From: Gnetum montanum
Taxonomy: Eukaryota; Streptophyta; Gnetopsida; Gnetales; Gnetaceae
DNA: 64,000 nucleotides
Reading direction: 5' to 3'
Assembly (NCBI GenBank): GCA_015680685.1
Contig: MNCI01020774.1
Location: forward strand, 1-64,000
In this document: positions 24,733 to 35,339 of the stretch, piece after piece
Numbering within the stretch: the first letter of the stretch is position 1
Layout: each line of letters begins with the position of its first letter
Made by a program: the position numbers and the translations under genes
Notes under the pieces: model-generated
The model's input: the letters and a program-made list of their open reading frames with translations, nothing else
The model's database searches: none
Told to the model about the DNA's origin: nothing

Positions 24733-27622
24733 ATGACCCAAGGATCATTCAGAATCATGGGCCAAATACAACATGAATCGAATAATGAACCTTGAAGCCA
24801 CAACACAAGGAAATTCATTGATCATCACCAAATATACCATATGTTATTGATGGAAGTCAAAAGATACCTTTCCATTGATTTCATAAACAAGGGATCAAGC
24901 ATGCAACCAATAAAATTATTTCATAGATATCATTAACCAATGAAGATTTGATCACACCTCATCAAGATTCATCAATTACAAGAGATGTTGGTAAGATAAT
25001 GATACACTAGTCCAAGTAACTCTTACCCATCTTAATACTATAATTACTAATTGATTAGGGTCATTGTTAAATTTCTTTCAAGAAAGTTAGTAACCATGAC
25101 ATGAATTGATCTTGTTTTGTTGAAATTCACTATCTAAGTAATCTAGAAGATTCTAAGTTATCATATGTTAGCCTCAAAATGTCAATTTAACAAAATAGGA
25201 TAGTTTGGTCCTTTTAATTCTTGAAAAATCAACTTAATTTTTGAACCCTAAAACTATGTCCAATGCATAGTACTCATTGAGACAATTCCAATGATACAAA
25301 TTTCATCTTAAATGAACTTACGATTTTGGAGATATCAATGTTTAAAGTTTCTCATTATACATGCACTAAAATAATATTAAATTATTATTATTATTTAAAA
25401 ATAAAAAAATTTTAAGAAAAATTGCAAAATTTTAGGATCAATAACCAACTTGAAATCGTCATTTATCCATACCAAACCTTCACCTTGTCATCAACCAAAC
25501 CGCCACCTTAACTGCCAAAGCAAGGTGGAATAAAATAATAATAAAATTTTTTAAAGTGGGAGGCTGTGGGTTCAAACCCCATATATATATATATAATTAA
25601 AAATAATAACAAAAATTTAGTGGGAGGTCATGGGTTCAAACCCTGACCCTCAACTTTAAAAATCTGTTTATCTTTAATAAATAATAATAATAATAATATT
25701 TTATATTTAAAAATAATAATCATAAGGATTTTGTAGGTCATGCCAACCATGCAAGGGCTACGCAAGCCCAATAGGAGTTGCACAGGTCCTATGAGCTACG
25801 TAGGTTATGCAAGCCCTGACCCAGTAGGAGTTGTGCAAGCCCTGTCCTAGTAGGAGCTATGTAAGCCCCCGTAGGTTGTGTTGGCCATGCAAGCTGCATT
25901 GGCCTTGTAGGGGCCACATCACCCTATTCCAGCCACACACCGCATAGATTTGCAACCCACGCACTGATCTACAACCTTGCACCACTGCACCAACACTACT
26001 AGTTGCCTACCTCTGTAGCTCTGCTATTAGTCACAGTGTCGTTGTCGCCACTCCTCTGTGCACATCGTCCATTGTGCCCACTACCTCTCCTCATGTCACC
26101 TCGTAACTATATTTGAAATTTCCATGCTTGAAACCCCCATCATTTTCCTACCTACCATTTTTGCTACATAAATCCTTGTCACATTTTTTGTAGTTGTCAT
26201 TGACTACGCTGTTGCTGCCCATCAACGACACCGTGAATAACCACCTCTCCCATCATGAATAACAACCTCCCATGCCACCAAAAATTGCCTCTTGCACCAT
26301 GAATAACCTCATTTTGCACTATGAATAACTACCTCTCATGCTACTAAAAATCACCTCTAGCACTATGAATAACCAACTCCCATACTACCAAAAATTGCCT
26401 CTTTGGACACCATCAGAAATTGCCTCTCCACTGAACATGCGCGAGCCTAGTCAAAGGGTCAAGCCAGTGATGGGCCTTGTAGACCTAATCAAGGGCTATA
26501 CTGGCCCTAAGATGGGCAACGCTAGGTCATAAGAGGGTAGTGTGGACCTTGATATGGGCTGCATAGACCCTAAAGTTGTGCAAGCCCTTAAGAGGCCCTA
26601 TAAAAAAACAAAAAAAGAAGAAAAAATGGTTGTGCTACCTAGCACTACCTTTGCTGGCCTTGCATTACCACTGCCATCACCTCTAGACATGCCCAACTTG
26701 GCTGCCAACATTGCCCACCAGCCACCAAGGCCACTATAGATGTGTCATCACAACCGTTGCTGCTATTCATAAGGAAATGGTAAATTCTTCATTATATGAT
26801 AAATTTTTTTTGATTGTCCATCAACTGATGGAAAAATTTGAGATTCTTGTCAATTGATGAAGAATTCAGGTTTTCATTGTTAAATTGTTAGTTTAAACTA
26901 GGAACTTGCAAAAATAATTTTCAAAATTGAATTTGGCACCATAGTAACCATAAGAATAAAAATTCTATAATTTGGAGTAGGATTGGGATGGGTGACCTCT
27001 TAAGAAGTATTCTTTTTCATACCAAATGACTCTAGAAGCCATAACCTTTGACTTCAAAAGCCTTTTTTGGTGAATGAAGAGTCATTTTCTATAAATTTCA
27101 ACCTTTCGGACCTAATGGTGGAGTTAGATCTATTTCAGGGAACTCCAAAAATTAGTTTTTACTCCTATCTTGATATAGTGCCTCGAGATCCTCAAAAGTT
27201 TAATTTTGACATCACTCGAGCATACAATGTTCATTTTCAACATATGAATAATCATTTCCAATATTTTTCACCCTTCTAAACTTAATGGTGTGGTTAGATT
27301 TATCATCTAGGCATCCAATAATTTGATTATATCATAAATTCAACCTTTTGGGCTTTAAGATTTAGTTCATAACCCTTACAAATAGTCTTAAGATCACTAT
27401 GGCATGTCATTAATTACGCTGTTAGAGTTAGTGTTCTTAAAGGGGGTAGAAAGGCTGCTAAGAATTAGATAATATAGTTACATATTACTAAAATTATATG
27501 ATGCCATTAAATATTACTAAAATTAGATAACGTAATTATAAAAATAGATAATGTAGTTATTCAGTTCATTATCAGTTGATATATTAGTTAATGATCAATT
27601 GATGTATTAGTTGGGGAATTAG
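24733..27622 (+). other. Interior of the EEP-carrying element without recognisable gag/pol
   Basis: 2.9 kb. Visible: AT-rich simple repeats near 25,380-25,400, 25,580-25,595 and 25,678-25,700; two copies of a GTGGGAGG...GGGTTCAAACCC motif (25,555 and 25,620); GC-rich short repeats with GCAAGCCCTG and AGTAGGAGTTG (25,730-25,930); and imperfect repeats containing ATGAATAACC and AAAAATTGCCTCT (26,230-26,410). No conserved protein motif on either strand. This could be captured non-coding DNA or the decayed leader of the element. Confidence 0.5.
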
Positions 27623-28913
27623 TTGAAGAAACAGAACAATCTTCAACCATCAAAAAAAGAGTATATTAATCCATCTTATAATCAAAACATAAAGCAAAAA
27701 AACATGGAGACTGAAAATGTCATTTTGATAGGGAGTATGATACTCATGAAGAGAAATGATCCAGATAAGAATCCAAAAATTAGAATGAAAGTTGCAACAT
27801 ACAATGTGCTTGCAAGATCACTAGTGAGTTAGAAACAACATCCACTATGTCCATCATGGGCCTTGGATTGGCACAAATATTAATACCCATGCATTTTAGA
27901 AGAATTAAAAGGTTTGGATGCTGATGTCTTATGCTTACAAGAAGTCTTTCCATGGCAATTTCTATATCAATTCCAACCAGACTTGGAAAAGATGGGATAC
28001 GAAGGTATCTATAACCAAAAAGGTTCTTATAGGAGTTCTTTTGAGCTGTATAGATTAGCATATTGTAGAAATCATAACATGGATGGTTGTGTGATCTTTG
28101 ATAAAGAAGCTAAGTTTGAATTGGTACAAATATTTGAATGGAGTTTAGAAAATATGATTTTTGAAATTCCAAAACTTCAAGTAACGGATAAGAAGGAATA
28201 GTCAAGATTTCAGAAAAATCATATAGCCTTGGCAATGATTCTAAAAGTTCAATTATCAAGAAGATGTGTATATGTGATTAACACACATTTGATTGCCAAA
28301 CCAATATGTTCAAATGTTAGACTATGTCAAGGAGCATATTTGATTAAGAAAATAGAAGAAATTTTGAAGAATAAATTATTACTAAGTTATACTAATCCAG
28401 TCCCATTTATTGTTTGTGGAGACTTTAATGCAAAAGTTGAAAGTAGCATTTATCAATTCTTAAAATGTGGATCTATAAAGAAATCTTTGGAAGATGACCT
28501 AACTTGAAGAAGATGTTTTCATCAATTCAACATGCAATTCCATTAGCCAATGCATATTTTTCTTACTTTGAATCTTCAGTAGATAAATCAGACTCTAAAA
28601 CCTAGGAACAGATGATGTTGATGGATAGCACTCATCAAGAACCATAGTTTACAGATTACTCTGCAATGATTAATGAAGATCGGTCAAAAACATTCTTCAT
28701 TCAGACTTTAGATTATATTTTGTATGATGCTTGATTCTTTCAAGTTAGCAAGTTACTAGAATTAATTTCTAAAGAAGAAGTTGAGAAAAATTAAGATCAA
28801 GCGTTGCCATCTTGAACAAGACCATCTGATCACATACCACTTATGGGAGAATTAAAATTACTCACATTAGTTCATATGGTTGATCAAGATCAAGAAGTAT
28901 ATCACTCTTAATT
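27623..28913 (+). pseudogene. CCR4/nocturnin-class EEP-domain gene copy (mRNA deadenylase-like), intronless
   Basis: Frame 2 from the ATG at 27,623, then frame 1 after about 28,507, covers a whole endonuclease/exonuclease/phosphatase domain. The conserved blocks appear in order: KVATYNVLA (27,788), CPSWALDW, LDADVLCLQEV (27,914), DGCVIF, VINTHL (28,275), VCGDFN (28,412), QTLDYILYDA (28,705) and RPSDHIPLMGE (28,819). Thus the metal/phosphate-binding Asn, Glu, Asn-His, Asp-Asn, Asp and His positions are present. Related proteins remove poly(A) tails from mRNA (CCR4), or hydrolyse other nucleotides or RNA ends (nocturnin, angel). There are no introns. Stops at 27,830, about 27,880, 28,199 and 28,505 and several later ones; many are TAG or TGA at expected Gln or Trp. 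The ~50 residues before the domain are Lys/Asn-rich and unassigned. It lies in sense inside an LTR element, so it was co-transcribed and probably retrotransposed with it. Confidence 0.85.
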
Positions 28914-29312
28914 TTATTTGATGATCTTATTATTTTCTTTATTATTTAATTTATATTTCATTTAGATTAATAAAATATCTAAGGTAATGCAAGTTGGGAA
29001 TAAATAATTTGCTTGCCTTCACTTGGATAACCAAAGATGAGTTGCACATTGTGTGACCCTAGTTAGGACTGGTGATTGGTAGTTGGTAGATTTTTTCACT
29101 TCTTATCATTATCTTAGAAAAAGAAGTAAGTATCAAGAAAGTAATATTCAATTTTCCATATATTTTTCTCACATATATTTTTTTTACAAAATAAGTAAGA
29201 AATAACTTCAAGTTCAAAGAAGAAATCAAATTATTGGAGCACAAGATCATGAAAGAAAGCATTGGAGCTGAAAAAAGATAGAGAACATGGATTCATTCAA
29301 GGATAAATAAAA
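28914..29312 (+). other. Spacer between EEP gene and 3' LTR
   Basis: AT-rich, with AATAAA-like signals near 28,965-29,005 that could be the 3' end of the captured gene. No coding region seen. Confidence 0.45.
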
Positions 29313-29328
29313 CCCAAGTGGGGTAGAT
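29313..29328 (+). other. Polypurine tract of the EEP-carrying element
   Basis: CCCAAGTGGGGTAGAT lies immediately before the 3' LTR start TGTCACATCC. It is of the form usual for Del/Tekay elements. Confidence 0.75.
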
Positions 29329-29903
29329 TGTCACATCCCCATTCCAAAATGATGATGTTGCCTAATGAAGATGGTGTCTCTTCATAACAAGTGTTATTTT
29401 CATCTTAACAAGATCCAAAAGGGTAGTTGTGATTAAGACTCGAAAGGGCATGTTGTAATAATAGACATGTCTCTTAAGGTAACCTTTAGGGGTCTGACAT
29501 AAGGAATTTATACCTAGGGTTAGAGGTCATGCCAGCATGTAGTGGTGGAGCAAGTATGGGCAAGTCACAGGAAGCTAGGTGAAGCAAGATAGGAAGTGGA
29601 CTGGCCATCCCTTCTAGCCAGGTTATAGGCCTAACCATGGTGGCAGTGCTAGATTTCCTCTAAGGGATAGATACCAAAGGAACAGAACCCTAAGGAACAC
29701 TCTCAAAGCATGATCCAGATATGCTATTCCATATCAATAAAAAATTCTTTTCTTTTTCTTTTTGCATTTTTCCTATTATTTCCCTTATACATAATGTCGA
29801 ATATTGCATATATTTTGCATTTGGTATATTTCTTTTGTACGCATAATGTCTAATATATCATATATTTGATGTTTTCCATGACATCTAAGGATGGGATGTA
29901 ACA
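29329..29903 (+). repeat. 3' LTR of the EEP-carrying element
   Basis: 575 bp, TGTCACATCCCC to GATGTAACA, clearly similar to 24,142-24,713 with scattered transitions. Confidence 0.92.
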
Positions 29904-29976
29904 CTCTCCATGCTTGACCTATCTGAGGATGGGATGTCACACTCTCCATGCTTGACCTAGTCATGTCGAACCATGC
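29885..29976 (+). repeat. Short tandem duplication across the LTR/TSD/host junction
   Basis: A unit of about 45 bp holding the LTR end (GGATGGGATGT.ACA), the TSD CTCTC and host sequence CATGCTTGACCTA occurs twice in tandem. The duplication therefore arose after insertion. Confidence 0.75.
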
Positions 29977-31170
29977 TAAAGAGTTGTTATGATGATGAAG
30001 TAAGGTTGCGATGATGAGATGGTAATGAGGTTATGGAGAGATGGTTATAAGGGCTAACAATGCATTCCTAGAATTAACACCATGGCTATAATGTAGTACT
30101 AACATGTAGGTTAAGCCATTTAGAAGTATGGATCACTTGACGAATGCGTTTGAGAAACCAATACTTCACTCAAAGGTTTCTTCGGCCATTAGGACTCCTC
30201 CCTTATGTTTAGAGCCATTAGTCTTTACTAGCCATCTAGATTCGCAAACTGCATTCCTATTTTTTGTAGGATGAAACCTTTATTTGGTTTTATTACCAAG
30301 GATATTTTGATATGGTTTTCCTATTGAATGAGTTATGTGACATACTCAATGGACTTGGGGGTTATCCCATTGAATGAGATGCATTATAGCCAATGGACTT
30401 AATTATTTTCCCACTGAATGAGATGCATTACATTCAAATGGACTTGGAGGTGAAGCATGAAAAAGGAATTTCATATGGTCATAAATGCATGAATGTTGGA
30501 CATTGGTCAACATTTTTGCTCGAGGCATGAAAGGTCATAATTAGGCTATGGAGCTAGGCTCAAGAAGTGGCATTAGATGAAGGGTAATGGTACAAGAACT
30601 CTTAACACAATAGGACAAACTCACCAAATTTTGCACATCAAGTTCACATGATGGCTTGTTGCCATGATGGATTGCACCTTTGTAATGGCTCCAAGCTTCA
30701 TCCTATAAACATAACTTCAAGAGGACAAGAAAACTAATCAAACAAAGCATGTTGTAACATGACAATGCATACAAGCCACATAGCATGATGAAATGAAAAA
30801 AAACCATAGCTATCAAGGATACCAAAGTTGCCAATTTAAGGCCATGGCAGGCCAAGGTATCGATTTAAGGCCCTAATAGCCCATGTTGCTAGTTTAAGGT
30901 CATAGCAAATGAGGTTTCCAATTTAAGGTCGTAGTAGACCATGGTGTCGGTTTAAGGCCCTAGCAGGCTTTGTTTCCAGTTTATGGTCATAGCAAATGGG
31001 GTAGCTAGTTTAATGTCATAACAAACCATGGTGCTAGTTTAAGGCCCTAGCAGGCCATGGTGTCGATTTAAGGCCTTAATAAGTCATGCTGCTAGTTTAA
31101 GATCTCAACAAGCCATAGTAAAGCAAGCTCACTTGTTGATGGTCATTGATGTTGTGGCTACTATAGGCTA
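29909..31170 (-). other. Ogre 3' untranslated region
   Basis: It continues the Ogre after the nested element and aligns with 59,690-60,660 of the second Ogre copy (for example, the region starting CATGCTTGACC versus GTGCTTGATTC). No coding region seen. Its inner end carries the ~32-bp repeat array. Confidence 0.65.
30828..31125. repeat. Array of ~32-bp repeats next to the integrase end
   Basis: About nine imperfect units built on GCTAGTTTAAGGCC..AGCAGGCCATGGT. Similar units occur at 34,865-35,040, so both ends of the RT-integrase block are flanked by them. Confidence 0.8.
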
Positions 31171-31179
31171 CATGTAGGT

Positions 31180-32250
31180 CACATGTAATAAGGCTTTAGA
31201 TAGGAGTGATTGACTAGCTTGGCCAACTCATTCCCATCCATTTCTACAATCCTAAATGCCCCATCGCCATAGGCTTTGATGACAAGGAAAGATCCTTTCT
31301 AGTTGGCTGACAGTTTATCCGCATACTTGTGGATGACCTTGAGGACTGGTTCACCTTCTTTGATCTTACATTTGTTCAAGTTATGGTGGCGCTACCATTT
31401 CTTCCTCTCTTGATACTAATTGATGTGAGTAAGTGCTTGCACATGTTTCTCCTCCATCTAGTCTAAGTTTTTTTCCCACAACTCCATACTTTTCTCATCA
31501 TTGATGTAGTTGGATAAGGGTACCTGAAGTAATGGTACATGAAATTCAAGAGGTAAAATAGCTTCAAAACCATAAACTAAGCTATAAGGTGTTACACCAT
31601 TTGTCATATAGAAGATTGTTTGATAGGCCCAAAGTGTATGGACAAGCTACTCATGCCACTTACACTTGCTTTTGTTGAGCATTTTTTTTGAGCAAGTTGA
31701 TGATGACCTTGTTGCTTGCTTCTACTTGTCCATTAGCTTAAGGGTAATAAGGTGCCAAGAAGGAATTCTTAATGCCTAGGTCATGATAGAAATCCTTTGT
31801 TTCCTAGCTACTAAATTGCAATCCACTATCTATAACTATGGTCATGGGTATGCCAAAATGGGCTACAATGTTATCTAGTATAAATTTACAAACTTGTTTA
31901 GATGTTATTTTCCTTAGGAGAATAATCTCAACCTACTTCCTAGAGTACTTGGTTGTGGTGATAATGAAGCTATTTCCTATGGAAGACTTAGGCATTATGG
32001 ATCCAATGATATCCAACCCCCATCGTTGAAACAACCAAGTTATCCGAGTAGTGTGTAACTTAGTTGGCAGTACATGTATGAGATTACTATGTCGTTGGCA
32101 TGTGTCATAGGTTTTAACCTTCTATAGGACGTCACTTTCCATGTGGGGCCAATAGTAACCTAATCATGTAATTTTAGTGGTCATGGCTCTAGGTCCTATA
32201 TGTCCCCCACAAACACCCTTATGAACCTACTCTAGGACTATTTTGGCTTC
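31180..32250 (-). pseudogene. pol: Ogre integrase
   Basis: Read on the minus strand. The zinc region lies near 32,200 (VHKGVCGGHIGPRA). Next come LGYYWPHM, a His/Cys part and the first Asp in WGLDIIGSI near 32,010. The second Asp is in IDSGLQFSS near 31,820, and the catalytic Glu is in ANGQVEASNK near 31,715. All three acidic residues are present, unlike in elements A and B. The C-terminal part ends near 31,200 with NELAKLVNHSYLKPYY and has no chromodomain. Few stops, several TAG or TAA at Gln positions. Integrase joins element DNA to the chromosome. Confidence 0.88.
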
Positions 32251-32539
32251 AATTTTACCCAAGCACTTTAACAATACATCATCATAGGACTGTCGACATA
32301 ATATGTTATCATCTACTATGACATAATATTTTGATCATGTATGTACTACATTCTTTTAAGCAATAGTTAGGCTTTGTGAAGATTCAACATGCATAAGGTA
32401 AAAATTGATATCATCATACCACTCCTTGATAGGAGTGGTATGAATGATGGTCATAAAGGTATTATTAGTTATTTGTGTGATGGGTATAGCACAATTCATA
32501 GTCAAGGTGTGTAACTTACTAAACACATTTGGTGTAACA

Positions 32540-32960
32540 CTAAGAACTAGCATTACGATGGCATCAACTATGGCATTCTTGTTTCAGGGTATGTGTTGGA
32601 TATCAGCATCTAAAATTTATTGTAATAGTTGCTTTCCTAGGTTATAGTAAGGCTATAAATGTTTGGCTTTCAATGCACAAACCTTGGTTACTTGGTTGAC
32701 CACAAGATTTGAGTTACCTTTGATCATTAAGAATTTGATTCCTAGGTCACAAGCTATCATCATCCCTCTAATCAAACCCTCATACTCCATAATGTTGTTG
32801 GTACATAGAAACTCAAAACGGTAGGTGAAGGATTAGATTTCACCAAATGGAAATGTTACAATGATGGTGGCACTAGCCCCATGGTCAGTTGAAGCTTTGT
32901 CAAAGTGCATGACCACCTCATAATCCTTAGGCACTTAGCTAATGATGTTGGCATGTTCAT
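32540..32960 (-). pseudogene. pol: Ogre second, archaeal-like RNase H
   Basis: The minus strand reads FDKASTDHGASATIIVTFP (first catalytic Asp), then YRFEFLCTNNIMEYEGLI (catalytic Glu), then GNSNLVVNQV (here Asn replaces the usual Asp of GDSQLVVNQ) and HIPRNKNAIVDA (last Asp). The order and wording fit the additional RNase H domain of Tat-lineage elements, located between the normal RNase H and integrase. The GDS-to-GNS change is one G-to-A substitution. Confidence 0.85.
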
Positions 32961-33149
32961 TTGGAAAGTCAAGATCTATGAATGCATGGTCATCAATAGG
33001 TGAAATAGTGAGTTGTATGACTATAGCTTGATCTTTCGTTGGGGATTGAGAGACATAATGAAGATCAAACTCCATTGTTATGGCTTTCCATTGAGCTATA
33101 TGAATACTCTCATAAATATTAGTCATTATGGCTCTATGTATGTTGTCTT

Positions 33150-33401
33150 TGAAATGACATTAACCTAGCTCCTAAATAGGTAGTATCTTCACTTCTTCAA
33201 TGAGAAGACTAGTGCTAGATAATACTTCTCTACGTCAATGTATTATGTCTCATGGGTAACCAATGCATGACTAAGGTAGTATACTAGCATTTCTGCTCCA
33301 TCATCACATTTTTGATGGAGTAGAGAGACAATGGACATGTCAGAGATGACAAGGTAGATGGAAAATGGTTTATCCTCTTATGGAGGATAGACTGTTGGTA
33401 G
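33150..33401 (-). pseudogene. pol: Ogre first RNase H
   Basis: It directly follows RT. The minus strand reads PFSIYLVISDMSIVSLL, then VYYLSHALVTHET, then a TAG at an expected Arg/Gln, then YIDVEKYYLALVFSLKK. It resembles the often degenerate first RNase H of Tat elements. Confidence 0.75.
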
Positions 33402-34290
33402 TTATCCCAACTCTTGCTTAAGGTTTTCAAACGCTTCTTGGCATTGAGCCATCCACTCATAGTGAACTCCTTTCTTAAGCAAGTGTTGCATGGATTGTAA
33501 CTTATCTGTAAGCCTAGTGATAAACCTACAAAGAAATTGTAATCTACCTTGTAATCCTTGAAGCTCCTTAAGATTAGTAGGTACTGCTAATATGGATATG
33601 GCCTTAACCTTGTCAAGATCGACATGTATCCCTACTTTAGACATCACAAAACCAAGCATCTTATTCGTCTTGACACCAAAAACACACTTCTAGGGATGGA
33701 GCCTAAGCTCATGCTTGAGGTATCATTTAATCAAAAGGTCTAGGTCATGTGCATGATTACTAACCACTTTAGACTTAACAGATATGTCATCTATGTAATT
33801 GTTGAGAAAACCTAGCATGTAATCATTAATGATATAAGTCATGACTCTTTGGTAAGTTGCTTCTATGTTCTTAAGACCAAAGGATATCATAGTGTAGCAA
33901 AAGGTTCCCTAAGGGGTAATGAAGGTCATGCTAAGTTGATGTTTTGGGTTGATCCTAATTTGGTTATATCTTGAGAACCCAACCATGAACAATAATAATG
34001 CATGTCTAGTAGTAGTATTGATAAGTTGATCAATACTAGGAAAATGAAAATCATCCTTGATGGTTTCCTTATTTAGGTCTTAGAAATCAATGCAAATATG
34101 GATACTACCATTTTTCTTATGGACTACCACTATGTTGGACACCCATTCCGTGTAGTTGACAACCCTAATGAAACCATCTTGATAGAGTTTTATGATTTTT
34201 TTATGGACTACCAAGGCTAAATCAGGTCTAATCTTCCACATCTTTTACTTAACTAGTCTAATGCTAGGGTCTAGTATGATGTTGTGTTGT
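33402..34290 (-). pseudogene. pol: Ogre reverse transcriptase
   Basis: One nearly open minus-strand frame. KIIKLYQDGFIR is followed by WVSNIVVVHKKNG, ICIDF, then INTTTRHALLLFMVGFSRY and the active site YIDDISVKSK at about 33,768-33,797 with both Asp intact. Connection residues MLGFVMSKVGIHVDLDKVKA and LQGRLQFLCRFITRLTDK are typical of Tat-lineage RT. Only about three stops in 300 codons. RT copies element RNA into DNA in the particle. Confidence 0.9.
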
Positions 34291-34690
34291 GCTAGAAATA
34301 CCTTCATATGACTAGGTGAATGTCTTAATATTATCTCGAAGGACCTTGGTGATGTCTTAAGCCTATTGAGGTTTCAGTGAGAAACTTAGTTTTAACATTT
34401 TCTCCTTACCACTATGTGTTGTGATAGGAACCTCAACCAAAGAGTCTTTGGTTATTTTTCTTGTCTCTAAGTTAAGGGTTTTAACTAGGTTTTTAGGCGA
34501 TTTTAGAGGTTTCTATATCAAGGCTACACAATTGACAAGACCCTCAACCTCAAGATCTATGCAATTAGGGTCAATACATCATTCAACATCACTATGAGGT
34601 CCGCATAGGCTCAAAGGTAAACTAATCTACTCCTAGGTACTCATACTTTGGTCTTGCATATCAACCATAAGCACATTATGTGGGACTTGG
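34291..34690 (-). pseudogene. pol: N-terminal part of the Ogre RT open frame
   Basis: A minus-strand frame upstream of RT with an acidic segment and then PITTHSGKEKMLKLSF. It matches 60,800-61,090 of the second Ogre copy. It has no known domain and probably marks the beginning of the RT-RH-IN frame, which in Ogre elements lies behind an intron. Confidence 0.55.
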
Positions 34691-34864
34691 GTAAATATAA
34701 CTAAATAATCATAAAGGGCTATGAAATTATGCAAAAATATGGTACTCTAATGCCAAAAAAAGGTGAAAATGGAATCATATAAGGCTATAAGCAAGGTAGA
34801 GATAGGTAGATGCAATGGCATGAAGGCCAAAAAACAAGGTTAAAATAACTGAAACAAGGTCACA

Positions 34865-35040
34865 AGCTTGCTAGTTTAAGGCCATAGTGAGCCATAATGC
34901 TACTTTAGAGTCTTAGTAAACTATGATCTAGTATAAGGTCATAGCAAGCCATGATTCTAGTTTAAAGTCTTAGCAGACTATGATGCCAGCTTGAGCCCAT
35001 AGCAGGCCATAATGCCAGTCTAAAGTCTTAGTGGACTATG
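34865..35040. repeat. Second array of ~32-bp repeats
   Basis: About five units of the same type as 30,828-31,125 (GCTAGTTTAAGGCCATAG, AAGTCTTAGCAGACTATGAT). The positions bracket the RT-integrase block. Confidence 0.7.
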
Positions 35041-35339
35041 ATCACATGGTGTCAAATGATGATTAAGGAAGGTCAAACCACACCATTCGATACCAATCAA
35101 AGGCTAAACAAGGCTATACATGGCTATAATGTAGAGAATAAAGTAAAACACATTGAAATAAAAGTACTATCGAGGCCAAACAAGGTCAACAACGCAACAG
35201 TGGTCAAAATAGATCATGGTATGATAAAAAAAAGGCTAAATAAGGTAAATTGAAACACATACAATGAATCTTAATCAAAATGGGTTAGATTTTGCTAGTT
35301 TTAGATCTTAGTGGGCCACAAATTAAGGCTACAAGGCTG

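Larger units (their letters stand above)
24142..29903 (+). mobile_element. Non-autonomous LTR element carrying a captured EEP gene
   Basis: 5,762 bp with two LTRs of about 573 bp (24,142-24,713 and 29,329-29,903), an initiator-Met-type PBS and a purine-rich tract, flanked by a perfect TSD CTCTC (24,137-24,141 and 29,904-29,908). The LTR start TGTCACATCCCC and PPT style AAGTGGGGTAGAT resemble Del/Tekay chromoviruses. No gag or pol motif was found in the 4.6-kb interior; instead it holds a copy of a CCR4-class gene in the same orientation. The 5' LTR begins TA instead of TG, a G-to-A change. It sits in the Ogre 3' UTR and is the youngest layer of this nest. Confidence 0.9.

Noticed and set aside
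25555-25650. Two GGGTTCAAACCC motifs as tRNA genes
   Set aside because: Only a B-box-like part is present; no A box or cloverleaf at the right distance.
27623-28913. EEP-domain gene as a functional host CCR4 gene
   Set aside because: Several in-frame stops and a frameshift, no introns, and location between the LTRs of a retroelement.
34865-35260. + strand ORF near 35.04-35.25 kb as a gene
   Set aside because: Made of the ~32-bp repeat and low-complexity sequence; no counterpart in the second Ogre copy.
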